Source: DASUKL01 sp036278755 (GTDB taxonomy: Bacteria > Chloroflexota > Limnocylindria > Limnocylindrales > CSP1-4). From it: a stretch of 63,362 nucleotides of DNA. How positions within the stretch are numbered: the first letter of the stretch is position 1; every line of letters starts with the position of its first letter. The translations under genes were made by a program, and so were the position numbers. Where the stretch lies: assembly GCA_036278755.1 (NCBI GenBank), contig DASUKL010000117.1, positions 1 to 63,362 on the forward strand. The letters are read 5' to 3'. Positions 34,984 to 42,729 of the stretch are shown here, piece by piece. A model generated the notes under the pieces. The model ran no database searches and was not told where the DNA came from. It saw nothing but the letters and a program-made list of their open reading frames with translations.

Positions 34984-35930
34984 GCCTGGCCCACCTCGAC
35001 CACCCGGTCGAGCCCGGCGAGGTCTTGATGGATGGTCGCCCGCCACGCCCCGGGCAGCTGGGCGACGGCCTGGCGGACGGCCTGCCCCTGGCCCGCGCCG
35101 ATCTCGAGCAGGGCCAGCCCGCCCGGAGCCAGGTTCGTGGGCAGGGCCAGCAGCAGGCGGCGGATGAGGTCGAGACCGTCCGCACCGCCGTCGAGCGCCT
35201 CCGCCGGCTCGAAGCGGAGCTCGGGCGGACCGGTCTCGAGCTCGGCACTGGTGAGATATGGCAAGTTCGCCACGACGAGGTCGATGAGGGGACCGATCGG
35301 CCCTCGGGCGGCCCCGGGGTCGGCATCGGCACCGGCCAGCAGGTCGGCCTCAGGTTCGGCCAGCAGGTCGGCGGAGCGCACGTCGATCAGGTCGGCCACC
35401 CCGTGGCCCACGGCGTTCTCGAGGGCCAGCTGGAGGGCCGGCCCGGCCACGTCGCTGGCCACGATGGCCACAGCCCCCTCATAGCGCCGCCGCCGGAGGG
35501 CCACGGCCAGGGCGACCGCGATGGCGCCGCCGCCCGTGCCAACGTCGCGGACGACGAGCGGCGGGCAGCCAGCCGGTCGCGGCGCGCCCGAGAGCCGTGC
35601 CGCGATACGGGCCAGGGCCAGCTCCACGAGCTGCTCCGTCTCCGGTCGCGGCACCAGAGCCCGGCGGTCGGTGGCCAGGACGAGGCCGTGGAACTCCTTC
35701 GTGCCCCGGATGTAGGCCACCGGCTCACCAGCTCGGCGGCGGGCCAGGGACTCGGCGAAGGCCTGGGCGGGGCCGTCGCCCACGATGGCCTCGAGGTGGG
35801 CCAGGAGGCCCGTCCGGTCGGTCCGCACCGCGGCGGCCAGGAGGAGCTCGGCGTCGAGCCGCGGCGAGGTGGAGCCCGCGGCCTGCAGCTCCTGGACGGC
35901 TGCCGTCAACAGCTCCCTGGCCGTGGGCAC
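34980..35930 (-). CDS. prmC: Release-factor glutamine methyltransferase PrmC
   Basis: This 316-residue enzyme methylates the Gln of the GGQ motif of RF1 and RF2. N-terminal helical domain, GTKEFHGLVLATDRRALVPR, PETEQLVE and the SAM loop VRDVGTGGGAIAVALA. The catalytic NPPY motif is NLPY (ANLPYLTSAEL), a variant. An insertion of about 20 residues (LLAEPEADLLAGADADPG) precedes it. It begins 18 nt after prfA. Confidence 0.92.
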   Translation of the reverse strand: MPTARELLTAAVQELQAAGSTSPRLDAELLLAAAVRTDRTGLLAHLEAIVGDGPAQAFAESLARRRAGEPVAYIRGTKEFHGLVLATDRRALVPRPETEQLVELALARIAARLSGAPRPAGCPPLVVRDVGTGGGAIAVALAVALRRRRYEGAVAIVASDVAGPALQLALENAVGHGVADLIDVRSADLLAEPEADLLAGADADPGAARGPIGPLIDLVVANLPYLTSAELETGPPELRFEPAEALDGGADGLDLIRRLLLALPTNLAPGGLALLEIGAGQGQAVRQAVAQLPGAWRATIHQDLAGLDRVVEVGQA

Positions 35931-35948
35931 GTTCCGGCCGCCCCCGGC

Positions 35949-37094
35949 TCAACCGGCCGCGGCGCCGAGGTGGGCCAGGCGCTCCGCCTGGTCGGTCGTC
36001 ACCAGGGCATCGATGAGCCGATCGAGATCGCCGTCCATGACCCGCGGCAGGTCGTGCAGGTCGAGCCCGATGCGATGGTCCGTCACCCGGTCCTGAGGGA
36101 AGTTGTAGGTGCGCACCTTCTCGGAGCGATCCCCCGAGCCGACCATGCTGCGGCGGGCTGCGGCCTCGCTCTCGTGGGCCTTCCGCTGCTCGATGTCGAG
36201 GAGTCGGGCTCGCAGCACGGCCAAGGCCTTGGCCTTGTTCTTGATCTGGCTCTTCTCGTCCTGGATCTCGACCACCAGGCCACTGGGCAGGTGGGTGATG
36301 CGCACGGCCGAGTCGGTGGTGTTGACGCTCTGGCCGCCCGGGCCGGAGGAGCGCTTGACCTCGATGCGGAGGTCCTTGTCCTCATCGATGTGGACCTCGA
36401 CCTCGTCGGCCTCGGGCAGGACGGCCACGGTGGCCGTGGAGGTGTGGATGCGACCGCTCGATTCGGTCTCCGGGACGCGCTGGACGCGGTGGACGCCGCC
36501 CTCGAACTTGAGCCGGCTCCAGGCCCCTTCGCCATGGATCTCGAAGATGACCTCGCGGAGGCCGCCGATGCCGGTCTCGTTGGCGGTCAGGACCTCGGCC
36601 GGCCAGCGGTGGCGTTCGGCGTAGCGGACGTACATGCGGTACAGCTGGGCCGCGAAGAGGGCCGCCTCCTCGCCCCCTGCGCCGGCCCGGATCTCGACGA
36701 TGACGTCCTTCTCGTCGTTGGGGTCGTGGGGCAGGAGGAGGAGCCGCAGGCGCTCGTCGAGGGCCTCCACGTCAGCCTCCAGGCGGGCCACTTCCTCGCG
36801 GGCCATCTCGCGCAGCTCGGCGTCGGTCTCGTGCTCCCGCAGCTCCCGCGCCCCGCGCAGCTCGCCCTGCGCGCGGCGCCGCTGGCCGATGACCTCGACC
36901 ACGGGCTGGAGGCGGGCCAGTTCCTTGCCCAGGCGGCGGAGGGAGTGGGGGTCGCTGGCCACCTCGGGCCGGGCCAGCTGCTGGGTCAGGGCTTCATGCT
37001 GGGCCTCGATGGCTTCCAGCTGGGCCTCGATGCCGCCCGCTGTCGGATGATCGCCTCGGGCCCCGCCGTCGCCCGCTCCGCCGCTGCCGCTCAT
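35949..37094 (-). CDS. prfA: Peptide chain release factor 1
   Basis: This 381-residue RF1 has the codon-recognition region GGVHRVQRVPETESSGR (PET in place of PAT), HTSTATVAVLPE, the GGQ loop SSGPGGQSVNTTDSAVR and GDRSEKVRTYNFPQDRVTDHR. Together with RF2 at 59.9 kb it covers all stop codons. ATG overlaps the DUF1385 stop by 4 bp. Confidence 0.97.
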   Translation of the reverse strand: MSGSGGAGDGGARGDHPTAGGIEAQLEAIEAQHEALTQQLARPEVASDPHSLRRLGKELARLQPVVEVIGQRRRAQGELRGARELREHETDAELREMAREEVARLEADVEALDERLRLLLLPHDPNDEKDVIVEIRAGAGGEEAALFAAQLYRMYVRYAERHRWPAEVLTANETGIGGLREVIFEIHGEGAWSRLKFEGGVHRVQRVPETESSGRIHTSTATVAVLPEADEVEVHIDEDKDLRIEVKRSSGPGGQSVNTTDSAVRITHLPSGLVVEIQDEKSQIKNKAKALAVLRARLLDIEQRKAHESEAAARRSMVGSGDRSEKVRTYNFPQDRVTDHRIGLDLHDLPRVMDGDLDRLIDALVTTDQAERLAHLGAAAG

Positions 37095-38017
37095 GTCAGC
37101 GGCCGTCGATCCGGGTCGAGCGAGCCCGCGGGGACCGGTTCGCCATCGGCCCGCAGGGCCTCGCGCATGGAGGCGATAGCCACCTCGAGCATGCTGTCGT
37201 CCGGCTGGGCCGTGGTGATGGACTGGAGCCAGATGCCGGGCAGGAAGACCCAGCGCACGAGGCGGTTGGAGCGGTAGCGGGCCCCGAAGCGCAGCAGTTC
37301 GTAGCTGACCGAGGCGATGACCGGCACGAGGAGGATGCGGCCGACGATGCTGACGATGAGGTCCTGACCGGCCAGAAGGCTGAAGACGACGATGCTGACG
37401 ATGACGAAGACGACCAGGAACTCCGTCCCGCAGCGGGGATGGGCCGTGGGGTAGCGCCGCGCGGCGGCCACGGTCAGCGGCTCATCGTGCTCCAAGGCAT
37501 GGATCGTCATGTGCTCGGCCCCGTGGTAGCGGAAGACGCGGCGCACGTCAGGGGCGCGGCTGACGACCAGCAGGTAGGCGACGAAGACCGCGACCCGGAT
37601 AAGGCCCTCGACGAGGTGCTGGAGCAGCGAGTGGCCTTCACCCACCGTCGCGTTGGTCGTGAGCTGGGCCAGGACCAGCGGCAGGAGGATGAAAAGGCCG
37701 ACGAGAAGAGCCACGGCGAAGAGCAGCGTGCCCGCCACCGCGCCGCGACCCAGCTCGACGCCCTCACCGGCGGCCGCCACGGCGCCCGAGCGCATCAGCC
37801 AGCGGGTGCCGATGACCAGCGTCTCGTACAGCACGACCAGCCCGCGCACGAACGGGGCCCGGGCGAAGCGGGAGCGATGGAGGAAGGAGGCCAGCGGTTC
37901 GGCGGCCCACACGATGCCCCCGTCCGGAGCCCGGATGGCCACGGCGATGGCGTCGCGGCCCCGCATCAGGACGCCCTCCATCAGGGCCTGCCCGCCGTAG
38001 CTGTAGCGCGCTGCCAC
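37091..38017 (-). CDS. DUF1385 family membrane protein
   Basis: This 308-residue protein has the family N-terminus YGGQALMEGVLMRG, then three or four membrane helices, FRYHGAEHMTIHALEHDEP and HPRCGTEFLVVF. Function unknown; the gene is often found beside rpmE and prfA in Firmicutes, as here. GTG 38017 follows the -10 TAGACT after only 6 nt. Confidence 0.9.
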   Translation of the reverse strand: MAARYSYGGQALMEGVLMRGRDAIAVAIRAPDGGIVWAAEPLASFLHRSRFARAPFVRGLVVLYETLVIGTRWLMRSGAVAAAGEGVELGRGAVAGTLLFAVALLVGLFILLPLVLAQLTTNATVGEGHSLLQHLVEGLIRVAVFVAYLLVVSRAPDVRRVFRYHGAEHMTIHALEHDEPLTVAAARRYPTAHPRCGTEFLVVFVIVSIVVFSLLAGQDLIVSIVGRILLVPVIASVSYELLRFGARYRSNRLVRWVFLPGIWLQSITTAQPDDSMLEVAIASMREALRADGEPVPAGSLDPDRRPLT

Positions 38018-38023
38018 GGCCGG

Positions 38024-38029
38024 AGTCTA
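38024..38029 (-). promoter_or_regulatory. -10 TAGACT of DUF1385-prfA
   Basis: Reads TAGACT on the - strand, 6 nt before the GTG. Predicts a leaderless mRNA for DUF1385-prfA-prmC-HAD. Confidence 0.45.
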
Positions 38030-38061
38030 GACCGGCGGACCGGCCGGCCCGCCGGCCGGCC

Positions 38062-38274
38062 TCACGAGCGGACGGCCCGCTCCAGGCGGCGCTGGAACCG
38101 CTCGACCTGACCGGCCGTGTCGACGATGGTCTGCTTGCCGGTGAAGAACGGATGGCAGGCCGAGCACACGTCGACATGCAGCGACGTCGCCGTCGAGCCG
38201 ACCTCGAAGGTCCGTCCGCAAGAGCCGCAGACGACGGTCGCCTGGTGGTACTTGGGGTGGATGCCGGACTTCAT
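38062..38274 (-). CDS. rpmE: Ribosomal protein L31
   Basis: This 70-residue zinc-binding (C+) type L31 has cysteines in VVCGSCGRTF and VCSACHPF, and the conserved HPKYHQATV. It overlaps rpmA by 4 bp (ATGA). Confidence 0.96.
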   Translation of the reverse strand: MKSGIHPKYHQATVVCGSCGRTFEVGSTATSLHVDVCSACHPFFTGKQTIVDTAGQVERFQRRLERAVRS

Positions 38275-38549
38275 GCCGAGGCCCCCGCGGCGGCAGCCTC
38301 GCTGACCACCCGGATGCGCTTCTTGTGGCGCGTCTCGTGCTCGAAGCGGACCCGGCCGGTGACCGTGGCGAAGACCGTGTAGTCACGCCCCAGGCCGGCC
38401 CCCGGACCAGCCAGGAAGGTCATGCCGCGCTGGCGGACGATGATCGAGCCAGCCTCGACGAGCTGACCGTCGCCGGCCTTGACGCCCAGGCGCTGGCCGA
38501 CGCTGTCGCGGCCGTTCTTGGAGCTGGAACCAGCTTTCTTGTGAGCCAT
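38271..38549 (-). CDS. rpmA: Ribosomal protein L27
   Basis: This 92-residue L27 begins MAHKKAGSSSKNGRDSVGQR and contains QRGMTFLAGPGAGLGRDYT. The start is like E. coli, so no N-terminal cleavage extension. It follows rplU after 4 nt. Confidence 0.96.
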   Translation of the reverse strand: MAHKKAGSSSKNGRDSVGQRLGVKAGDGQLVEAGSIIVRQRGMTFLAGPGAGLGRDYTVFATVTGRVRFEHETRHKKRIRVVSEAAAAGASA

Positions 38550-38553
38550 CGGG

Positions 38554-39330
38554 TCACTGATCCTTCTTGGTGCGCGACCGCCCGCCCTTGGGCGGCTCGG
38601 GGGCCTGGGTGCGTGAGCCGGCGCCGCGCTCGGGTTTGCCCTCGGCGCGGGCCTTGGTGGTCGCGGTGGTCTTCGGAGCGGCCTTGGCCCCGGCCTTCGC
38701 GGCGCCCTCTGTGGCCTCGAACGCCTTGGCCTTGCCGGCAGCCTTGGCGCTGCCCTTGGCCTCGGCCGACCCCTTGGTGGTCTTAGCCGCCTTGCCGGCC
38801 GTCTTGCTGCCGGCCTTGGCCGCGGGTTCCTCGGTGGACCCGCCCCGGCGCGTCCTGGGCGCAGCCTTCGTATCGGCGGTCTGCGCGGCAGCACTGGCCA
38901 GCTTGCGCGCCAGGGCCTGATCGGCCTCGGCCTGCCGGGCGGCCGCCTCGGCGGCGGCGGACTCGACGCGCTCGCGCTCGGTGCGGGCTGCCTCGGCCTG
39001 CTTGGCCGCGCTGCGGTCGCCATGGACGATGTCGGTGATGCGCAGGATCGTCAGCTCCGCCCGAGCCCCGTTCTTGCTCCGGTGGCGGGCCTTGGGCCGG
39101 TACTTGAAGACGATGACCTTCTGGCCGCGCTCGCGACGGACGACGCTGGCGCTGACCGTGGCTCCGGGCACGTGCGGCCGGCCGACGGCGGTCGTCTCCT
39201 CATCGGCGATCAGGAGGACCTGGTCGAAGCTGATCGTCTCGCCCGGCTGGGCCGCCAGGCGGTCGACCGCGAGCTCGGTGCCGAGCTCGACGCGGTGCTG
39301 TTTGCCGCCGCTTTCGATGACTGCGTACAT
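38554..39330 (-). CDS. rplU: Ribosomal protein L21 with long Lys/Ala tail
   Basis: Residues 1-105 are an ordinary L21 (MYAVIESGGKQHRVELG, VFKYRPKARHRSKNGAR). The gene then continues in frame for about 153 residues of Ala, Lys, Glu and Thr (GKAAKTTKGSAEAK, KAGAKAAPKTTATTK), ending RTKKDQ. The usual length is about 103. The tail is basic and looks like histone H1-type low complexity, able to bind RNA or DNA. Confidence 0.93.
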   Translation of the reverse strand: MYAVIESGGKQHRVELGTELAVDRLAAQPGETISFDQVLLIADEETTAVGRPHVPGATVSASVVRRERGQKVIVFKYRPKARHRSKNGARAELTILRITDIVHGDRSAAKQAEAARTERERVESAAAEAAARQAEADQALARKLASAAAQTADTKAAPRTRRGGSTEEPAAKAGSKTAGKAAKTTKGSAEAKGSAKAAGKAKAFEATEGAAKAGAKAAPKTTATTKARAEGKPERGAGSRTQAPEPPKGGRSRTKKDQ

Positions 39331-39414
39331 GGGTTCCTTCGGTGGGTTCAGCAGGTGGGCCGCACGCTCGGGCGCAGGAGGACAGGGCAGCCGGAGCCAA
39401 AGGCGCGAACATGC

Positions 39415-39443
39415 AGCATACCGCGACGGGCGCCGAAGGGCAA
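39415..39443 (-). promoter_or_regulatory. rplU promoter
   Basis: On the - strand: -35 TTGCCC (39438-39443), 17-bp spacer, -10 TATGCT (39415-39420). It leaves a leader of about 80 nt before rplU. Confidence 0.55.
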
Positions 39444-39539
39444 TCATCGCTCCCAGGGGTCCGAATGGCCGGCCGGGTGGGACTTCCGGCGGGACGGGCT
39501 GGCCGACGGAGCCATGGTGCCCCCAGGCCACGCTCCTCG

Positions 39540-40358
39540 ATGATGCCGCTGATGCCCGGACTCCCCGATCTATACGCCATCCTCGAGGTCGACGCGGCCG
39601 CGGACGCCCTGGCGGTCAGGACGGCCTACCGCCGCCTGGCTCGTCAGCATCACCCCGACCGCGGCGGGTCGAGCAAGCGGATGGCGCGCCTCAATGCTGC
39701 CTACGCCATCCTCCGCGACCCTTCGATGCGGGCCGGCTACGACGCTGCGCGCCGGCAGCTGGCGGCCGAGGACCGGGCCCCGCGGTCCGCGCCCGAGGCC
39801 GAGCGCCACGCCCAGGCGGGATATCCGGCCGGGACCGGATATCGACCCGGGACCGGTACTCGCGTGACGGGCGGTCCAGCCGGACCGACGGTCGTGGCCG
39901 AAGGGCCCCTGACCCGCGCGCGTGCCCGGGCCGGTGCTGGTGACGGCGCCCGCAGCGACGCCAGCGGCAGGGGCCGTGAACGGGACGCCGAGTGGCTGGC
40001 CGGGACGGCGGCCGGGTCGGCCGAATCGGGCTGGAGGACGGGAGCGGCCTTCGGGGGCCTGGGAGGCCAGCGATCGGGCGCCCGCAGCGGGCGCATGCTG
40101 GACTTCGGGCGCTATGAAGGCTGGACCATCGCCCAGGTGGCCCGTTCCGACCCGGACTTCCTCGAGTGGCTGGAGCGGATGCCGGTCGGCCGCCAGTACC
40201 GCACCGAGATCGATACCTGCCTCCGAGAGGTCGGCCATCGACCGAGCGTCGAGGGCGCGGCCGAGCACGCCGCGCGCCCTGTGCCGACCTTCGCCAAAGC
40301 CGCCCGGAGCCGGCGCCTGGATCGGATGCCGCGCTTCGCCGTCCTCCGCCGCGGGTGA
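39540..40358 (+). CDS. J-domain protein 1 with FGRYxGW module
   Basis: This 272-residue protein has an N-terminal J domain (LPDLYAILEVDAAADALAV to YDAARRQL) with intact HPD in QHHPDRGGS. A 100-residue Gly/Arg/Ala linker follows, then a module near residues 180-230 (LDFGRYEGWTIAQVARSDPD, then FLEWLERMPVGRQY). That module resembles the short FGKYKG-type domain found at the end of exonuclease X and DUF3820 proteins. It is not a standard DnaJ: no Gly/Phe or zinc region. The start could be ATG 39543 or 39552. Confidence 0.8.
   Translation: MMPLMPGLPDLYAILEVDAAADALAVRTAYRRLARQHHPDRGGSSKRMARLNAAYAILRDPSMRAGYDAARRQLAAEDRAPRSAPEAERHAQAGYPAGTGYRPGTGTRVTGGPAGPTVVAEGPLTRARARAGAGDGARSDASGRGRERDAEWLAGTAAGSAESGWRTGAAFGGLGGQRSGARSGRMLDFGRYEGWTIAQVARSDPDFLEWLERMPVGRQYRTEIDTCLREVGHRPSVEGAAEHAARPVPTFAKAARSRRLDRMPRFAVLRRG
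39821..39856. repeat. 18-bp duplication in J-protein linker
   Basis: Two similar 18-bp units beginning ATATC and ending GGGACCGG code for the GTGYRPGTG part of the linker. Confidence 0.7.
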
Positions 40359-40390
40359 GGAGGCGGCCCCCGACTCCCGGGCCAGCCTGA

Positions 40391-40396
40391 TAGGCT
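40391..40396 (+). promoter_or_regulatory. -10 TAGGCT of J-protein 2
   Basis: TAGGCT lies 9 nt before ATG 40406, with only a weak GGAG between. Confidence 0.35.
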
Positions 40397-40405
40397 CGCC
40401 CGGAG

Positions 40406-41053
40406 ATGACAGGCCCCGACCTGTACCGGATCCTGCAGGTCCATCCGGAAGCGGACGCGGACGTCATCCAGGCTGCCTATCGCCGGCTGGCGCGCAAGCT
40501 CCATCCGGACACCCCGGGCGGCTCGGACGCCAGGATGGCCGAGCTCAACGCCGCCTATGCGGTCCTGAACGATCGCGCCCGGCGGGCCGAGTACGACCGC
40601 CAACGCCTGCGAGAGATCGATCTGCGCACGGCCGCTGACGCCGCCTCGGCCGAGGCCGCAGCCAGCCGAGCCCCCGGCGGCCAGGGGGGCTCCGCACAAG
40701 GCCCCGCACCCAGGAGGCCCCCGCCGGTCGATGAGCGCTCGCCCGACTGGACGTCCGGCCGGAGCATGGCCGGCGGAGGCTACGACCCGGCCACGATGTC
40801 CCGCCCGCAGGCCCAGGGCTCGGCCGGACCGCCGCCCGGCCATCCTTCGGGCAGCGTCATCAACTTCGGGCGCTACGCCGGCTGGTCGCTGGGCGAGATC
40901 GCCCGCACGGACCTCGAGTTCCTCGAGTGGCTCGACCGGATGACGATCGGCCGCACCTACCAGCAGGAGATCGACACGCTGCTCCGGCGGGCCGGGCGCC
41001 GGCGGACGTCGGCCGCGCAGCCCGACCGGCCCGGCCTCTTCCGCCGCCGCTAG
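40406..41053 (+). CDS. J-domain protein 2 with FGRYxGW module
   Basis: This 215-residue paralogue of the preceding gene has a J domain with HPD in KLHPDTPGGS, a Pro/Gly-rich linker, and the same C-terminal module (INFGRYAGWSLGEIARTDLE, FLEWLDRMTIGRTY). The two genes are 47 bp apart and share domain order, so a tandem duplication is likely. They probably recruit an Hsp70 to a target recognised by the C-terminal module. Confidence 0.8.
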   Translation: MTGPDLYRILQVHPEADADVIQAAYRRLARKLHPDTPGGSDARMAELNAAYAVLNDRARRAEYDRQRLREIDLRTAADAASAEAAASRAPGGQGGSAQGPAPRRPPPVDERSPDWTSGRSMAGGGYDPATMSRPQAQGSAGPPPGHPSGSVINFGRYAGWSLGEIARTDLEFLEWLDRMTIGRTYQQEIDTLLRRAGRRRTSAAQPDRPGLFRRR

Positions 41054-41071
41054 CCTCGAGATCGTCCCTGC

Positions 41072-41119
41072 CTCACGGGAGACCGTGAGTTATCGACTTG
41101 TCCTCCTGCAAAGTGCAGG
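41072..41119 (+). promoter_or_regulatory. GAGA hairpin and CCTGCA palindrome
   Basis: A 7-bp stem with GAGA loop (41072-41089, CTCACGG/CCGTGAG) may terminate J-protein 2. A 15-bp palindrome CCTGCAAAGTGCAGG (41105-41119) and a -10-like TATCGT (41121-41126) follow, 7 nt before ATG 41134. This looks like an operator and leaderless promoter of the decayed gene. Confidence 0.4.
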
Positions 41120-41133
41120 TTATCGTCCTGCAC

Positions 41134-41543
41134 ATGAAGCAGTCCCCTGCGCCGTCCGGATCGCTCTTCCGCACACCGGAGCTGAGCTCCGAGGAGCTCG
41201 AGGTCGTCTCGCGGATCGAGGAGCTCCGGACCGCGCGGTGCTGGCGCTCTTCGATGCGGCACAGCGCTTCCGCGTGAGCAATCGTATCTACCAGGAGCAC
41301 GCCGATCTCTCGGAGCACGCAGGCGGGCGGGACCTCAAGCGACTGGTGGAGGCGGAGCTCCTTCAGCCGAAGGGAGAGAAGCGAGGCCGCTACTACATCG
41401 GGACGCCGCGGCTCCTTACGCTGGCGGAAGCCTCCTTGGAGCGGGAGCGAGGCGCCGAGCAGGCCGATCCGTTCGCCGATGTCCAACGATCCCTGTTCTC
41501 GACCCGCCGGTCCAGCCCGGATGGGGGACCATCGGCGGCCTAA
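41134..41543 (+). pseudogene. Fic-family protein remnant
   Basis: ATG 41134 opens an N-terminal block typical of Fic proteins (SLFRTPELSSEELEVVSRIEELR) that stops soon after in its frame. At about 41226 a second frame takes over with the C-terminal winged-helix part (VLALFDAAQRFRVSNRIYQE, RDLKRLVEAELLQPKGEKRG, YYIGTP). The AMPylating Fic core with HPFxxGN is missing. An internal deletion with frame loss explains both pieces. The C-terminal frame alone is open from 41085. Confidence 0.6.
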
Positions 41544-41552
41544 GGTGCTGGC

Positions 41553-42710
41553 TCACCACTTCGGCTTGGCCTGCCGCAGGTTGATGCTCTCGAGGATGCC
41601 CAGACCGAGGCCGATGCACACGATCGAGGCTCCGCCATGGGTGATGAAGGGCAGCGGGATGCCCGTGATGGGCATCAGCCCGATGATCATGCCGATGTTC
41701 ACAAGCATCTGAAAGACGATCATCGACGCGAGACCAGCGGCGAAGACGAGGCCGAACGGATCGTCCGAACGCCAACCCACGCGCAGGATCCGCCACAGAA
41801 GGGCCACGAACAGGCCCAAGACGACGAGGGCGCCCACGAACCCCAGCGCCTGGGCTAGGACGGCGAAGGCGAAGTCCGTCGACTGGACGGGCAGGTCGGT
41901 CGCCGTCAGTTGATTGGACGTCGCGCTCGGGCCCTGACCGAAGAGCCCGCCCGAGGTGACCGCCAGCTGGGACTGGAGGAGGTGGTAGCCGGAGCCCAGG
42001 GGGTCGGCCGAGGGGTCCAGGAACGACAGCAGGCGCTGCTTCTGGTAGTCCCGCAGGACGTACGCCCAGACGAAAGGCAGGACGGCCAGGACGGCGGCCC
42101 CGAGGGCGCCCATCCAGCGCAGGCTGGCTCCCGCCAGGAAGAGCGTCCCGGCGAGGATGGCGACGAAAACGAGGGAGGTCCCGAGGTCGGGCTGGAGGAG
42201 GACGAGGACCATGGGTGGGGCGACGAGGAGGATCGCGCCCACGATCGTGCCCAGGCTCGCCATCCGGCCTTGCCGGCTGGCCAGCCAGTTGCCCATGACC
42301 ACGATCATGAGGATCTTGCACAGCTCCGAGAACTGGAACTGGAAGCCCAGGATGACCACCCAGCGTGACGTCCCGCCGCCCCCCGTACCCACGGCCATCG
42401 AGAGCACCAGGAGGCCGATGTTCACGAGGTAGAGGGGCCAGGCGAACGACTTGAGCCAGCGGTAGTCGAAGCTGGCGGCGACGATGAAGGCGATGATGGC
42501 CAGGGCCAGCCAGACCAGGCCGCGGGTGAGGGTCGTCCCGGCCGCCAAGGCATTGCCGCTGGGGGAGTTGACGTAGGCCACGAGCAGCCCGATGACGGCC
42601 AGGCTGAGGGCGTAGAGCACGAGCTGGATGTCGAAGGCCGACCAGACCGCCGAGGCGGAGCGGGAGGCCCAGGCCTGGACGCGGGCCGGCTCGAGGCGAA
42701 GGGCGCCCAC
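41553..42710 (-). CDS. rodA: SEDS peptidoglycan polymerase RodA
   Basis: This 385-residue protein has ten membrane helices and SEDS motifs: FQFSELCKILMIV, VLLQPDLGTSLVF with the catalytic Asp, QKQRLLSFLDPSADPLGSGYH and GIPLPFITHGGAS. It polymerises lipid II for elongation with PBP2, whose gene lies 19 nt upstream. Confidence 0.95.
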   Translation of the reverse strand: MGALRLEPARVQAWASRSASAVWSAFDIQLVLYALSLAVIGLLVAYVNSPSGNALAAGTTLTRGLVWLALAIIAFIVAASFDYRWLKSFAWPLYLVNIGLLVLSMAVGTGGGGTSRWVVILGFQFQFSELCKILMIVVMGNWLASRQGRMASLGTIVGAILLVAPPMVLVLLQPDLGTSLVFVAILAGTLFLAGASLRWMGALGAAVLAVLPFVWAYVLRDYQKQRLLSFLDPSADPLGSGYHLLQSQLAVTSGGLFGQGPSATSNQLTATDLPVQSTDFAFAVLAQALGFVGALVVLGLFVALLWRILRVGWRSDDPFGLVFAAGLASMIVFQMLVNIGMIIGLMPITGIPLPFITHGGASIVCIGLGLGILESINLRQAKPKW

Positions 42711-42729
42711 CGTCAGTCGTGCCCCATCG

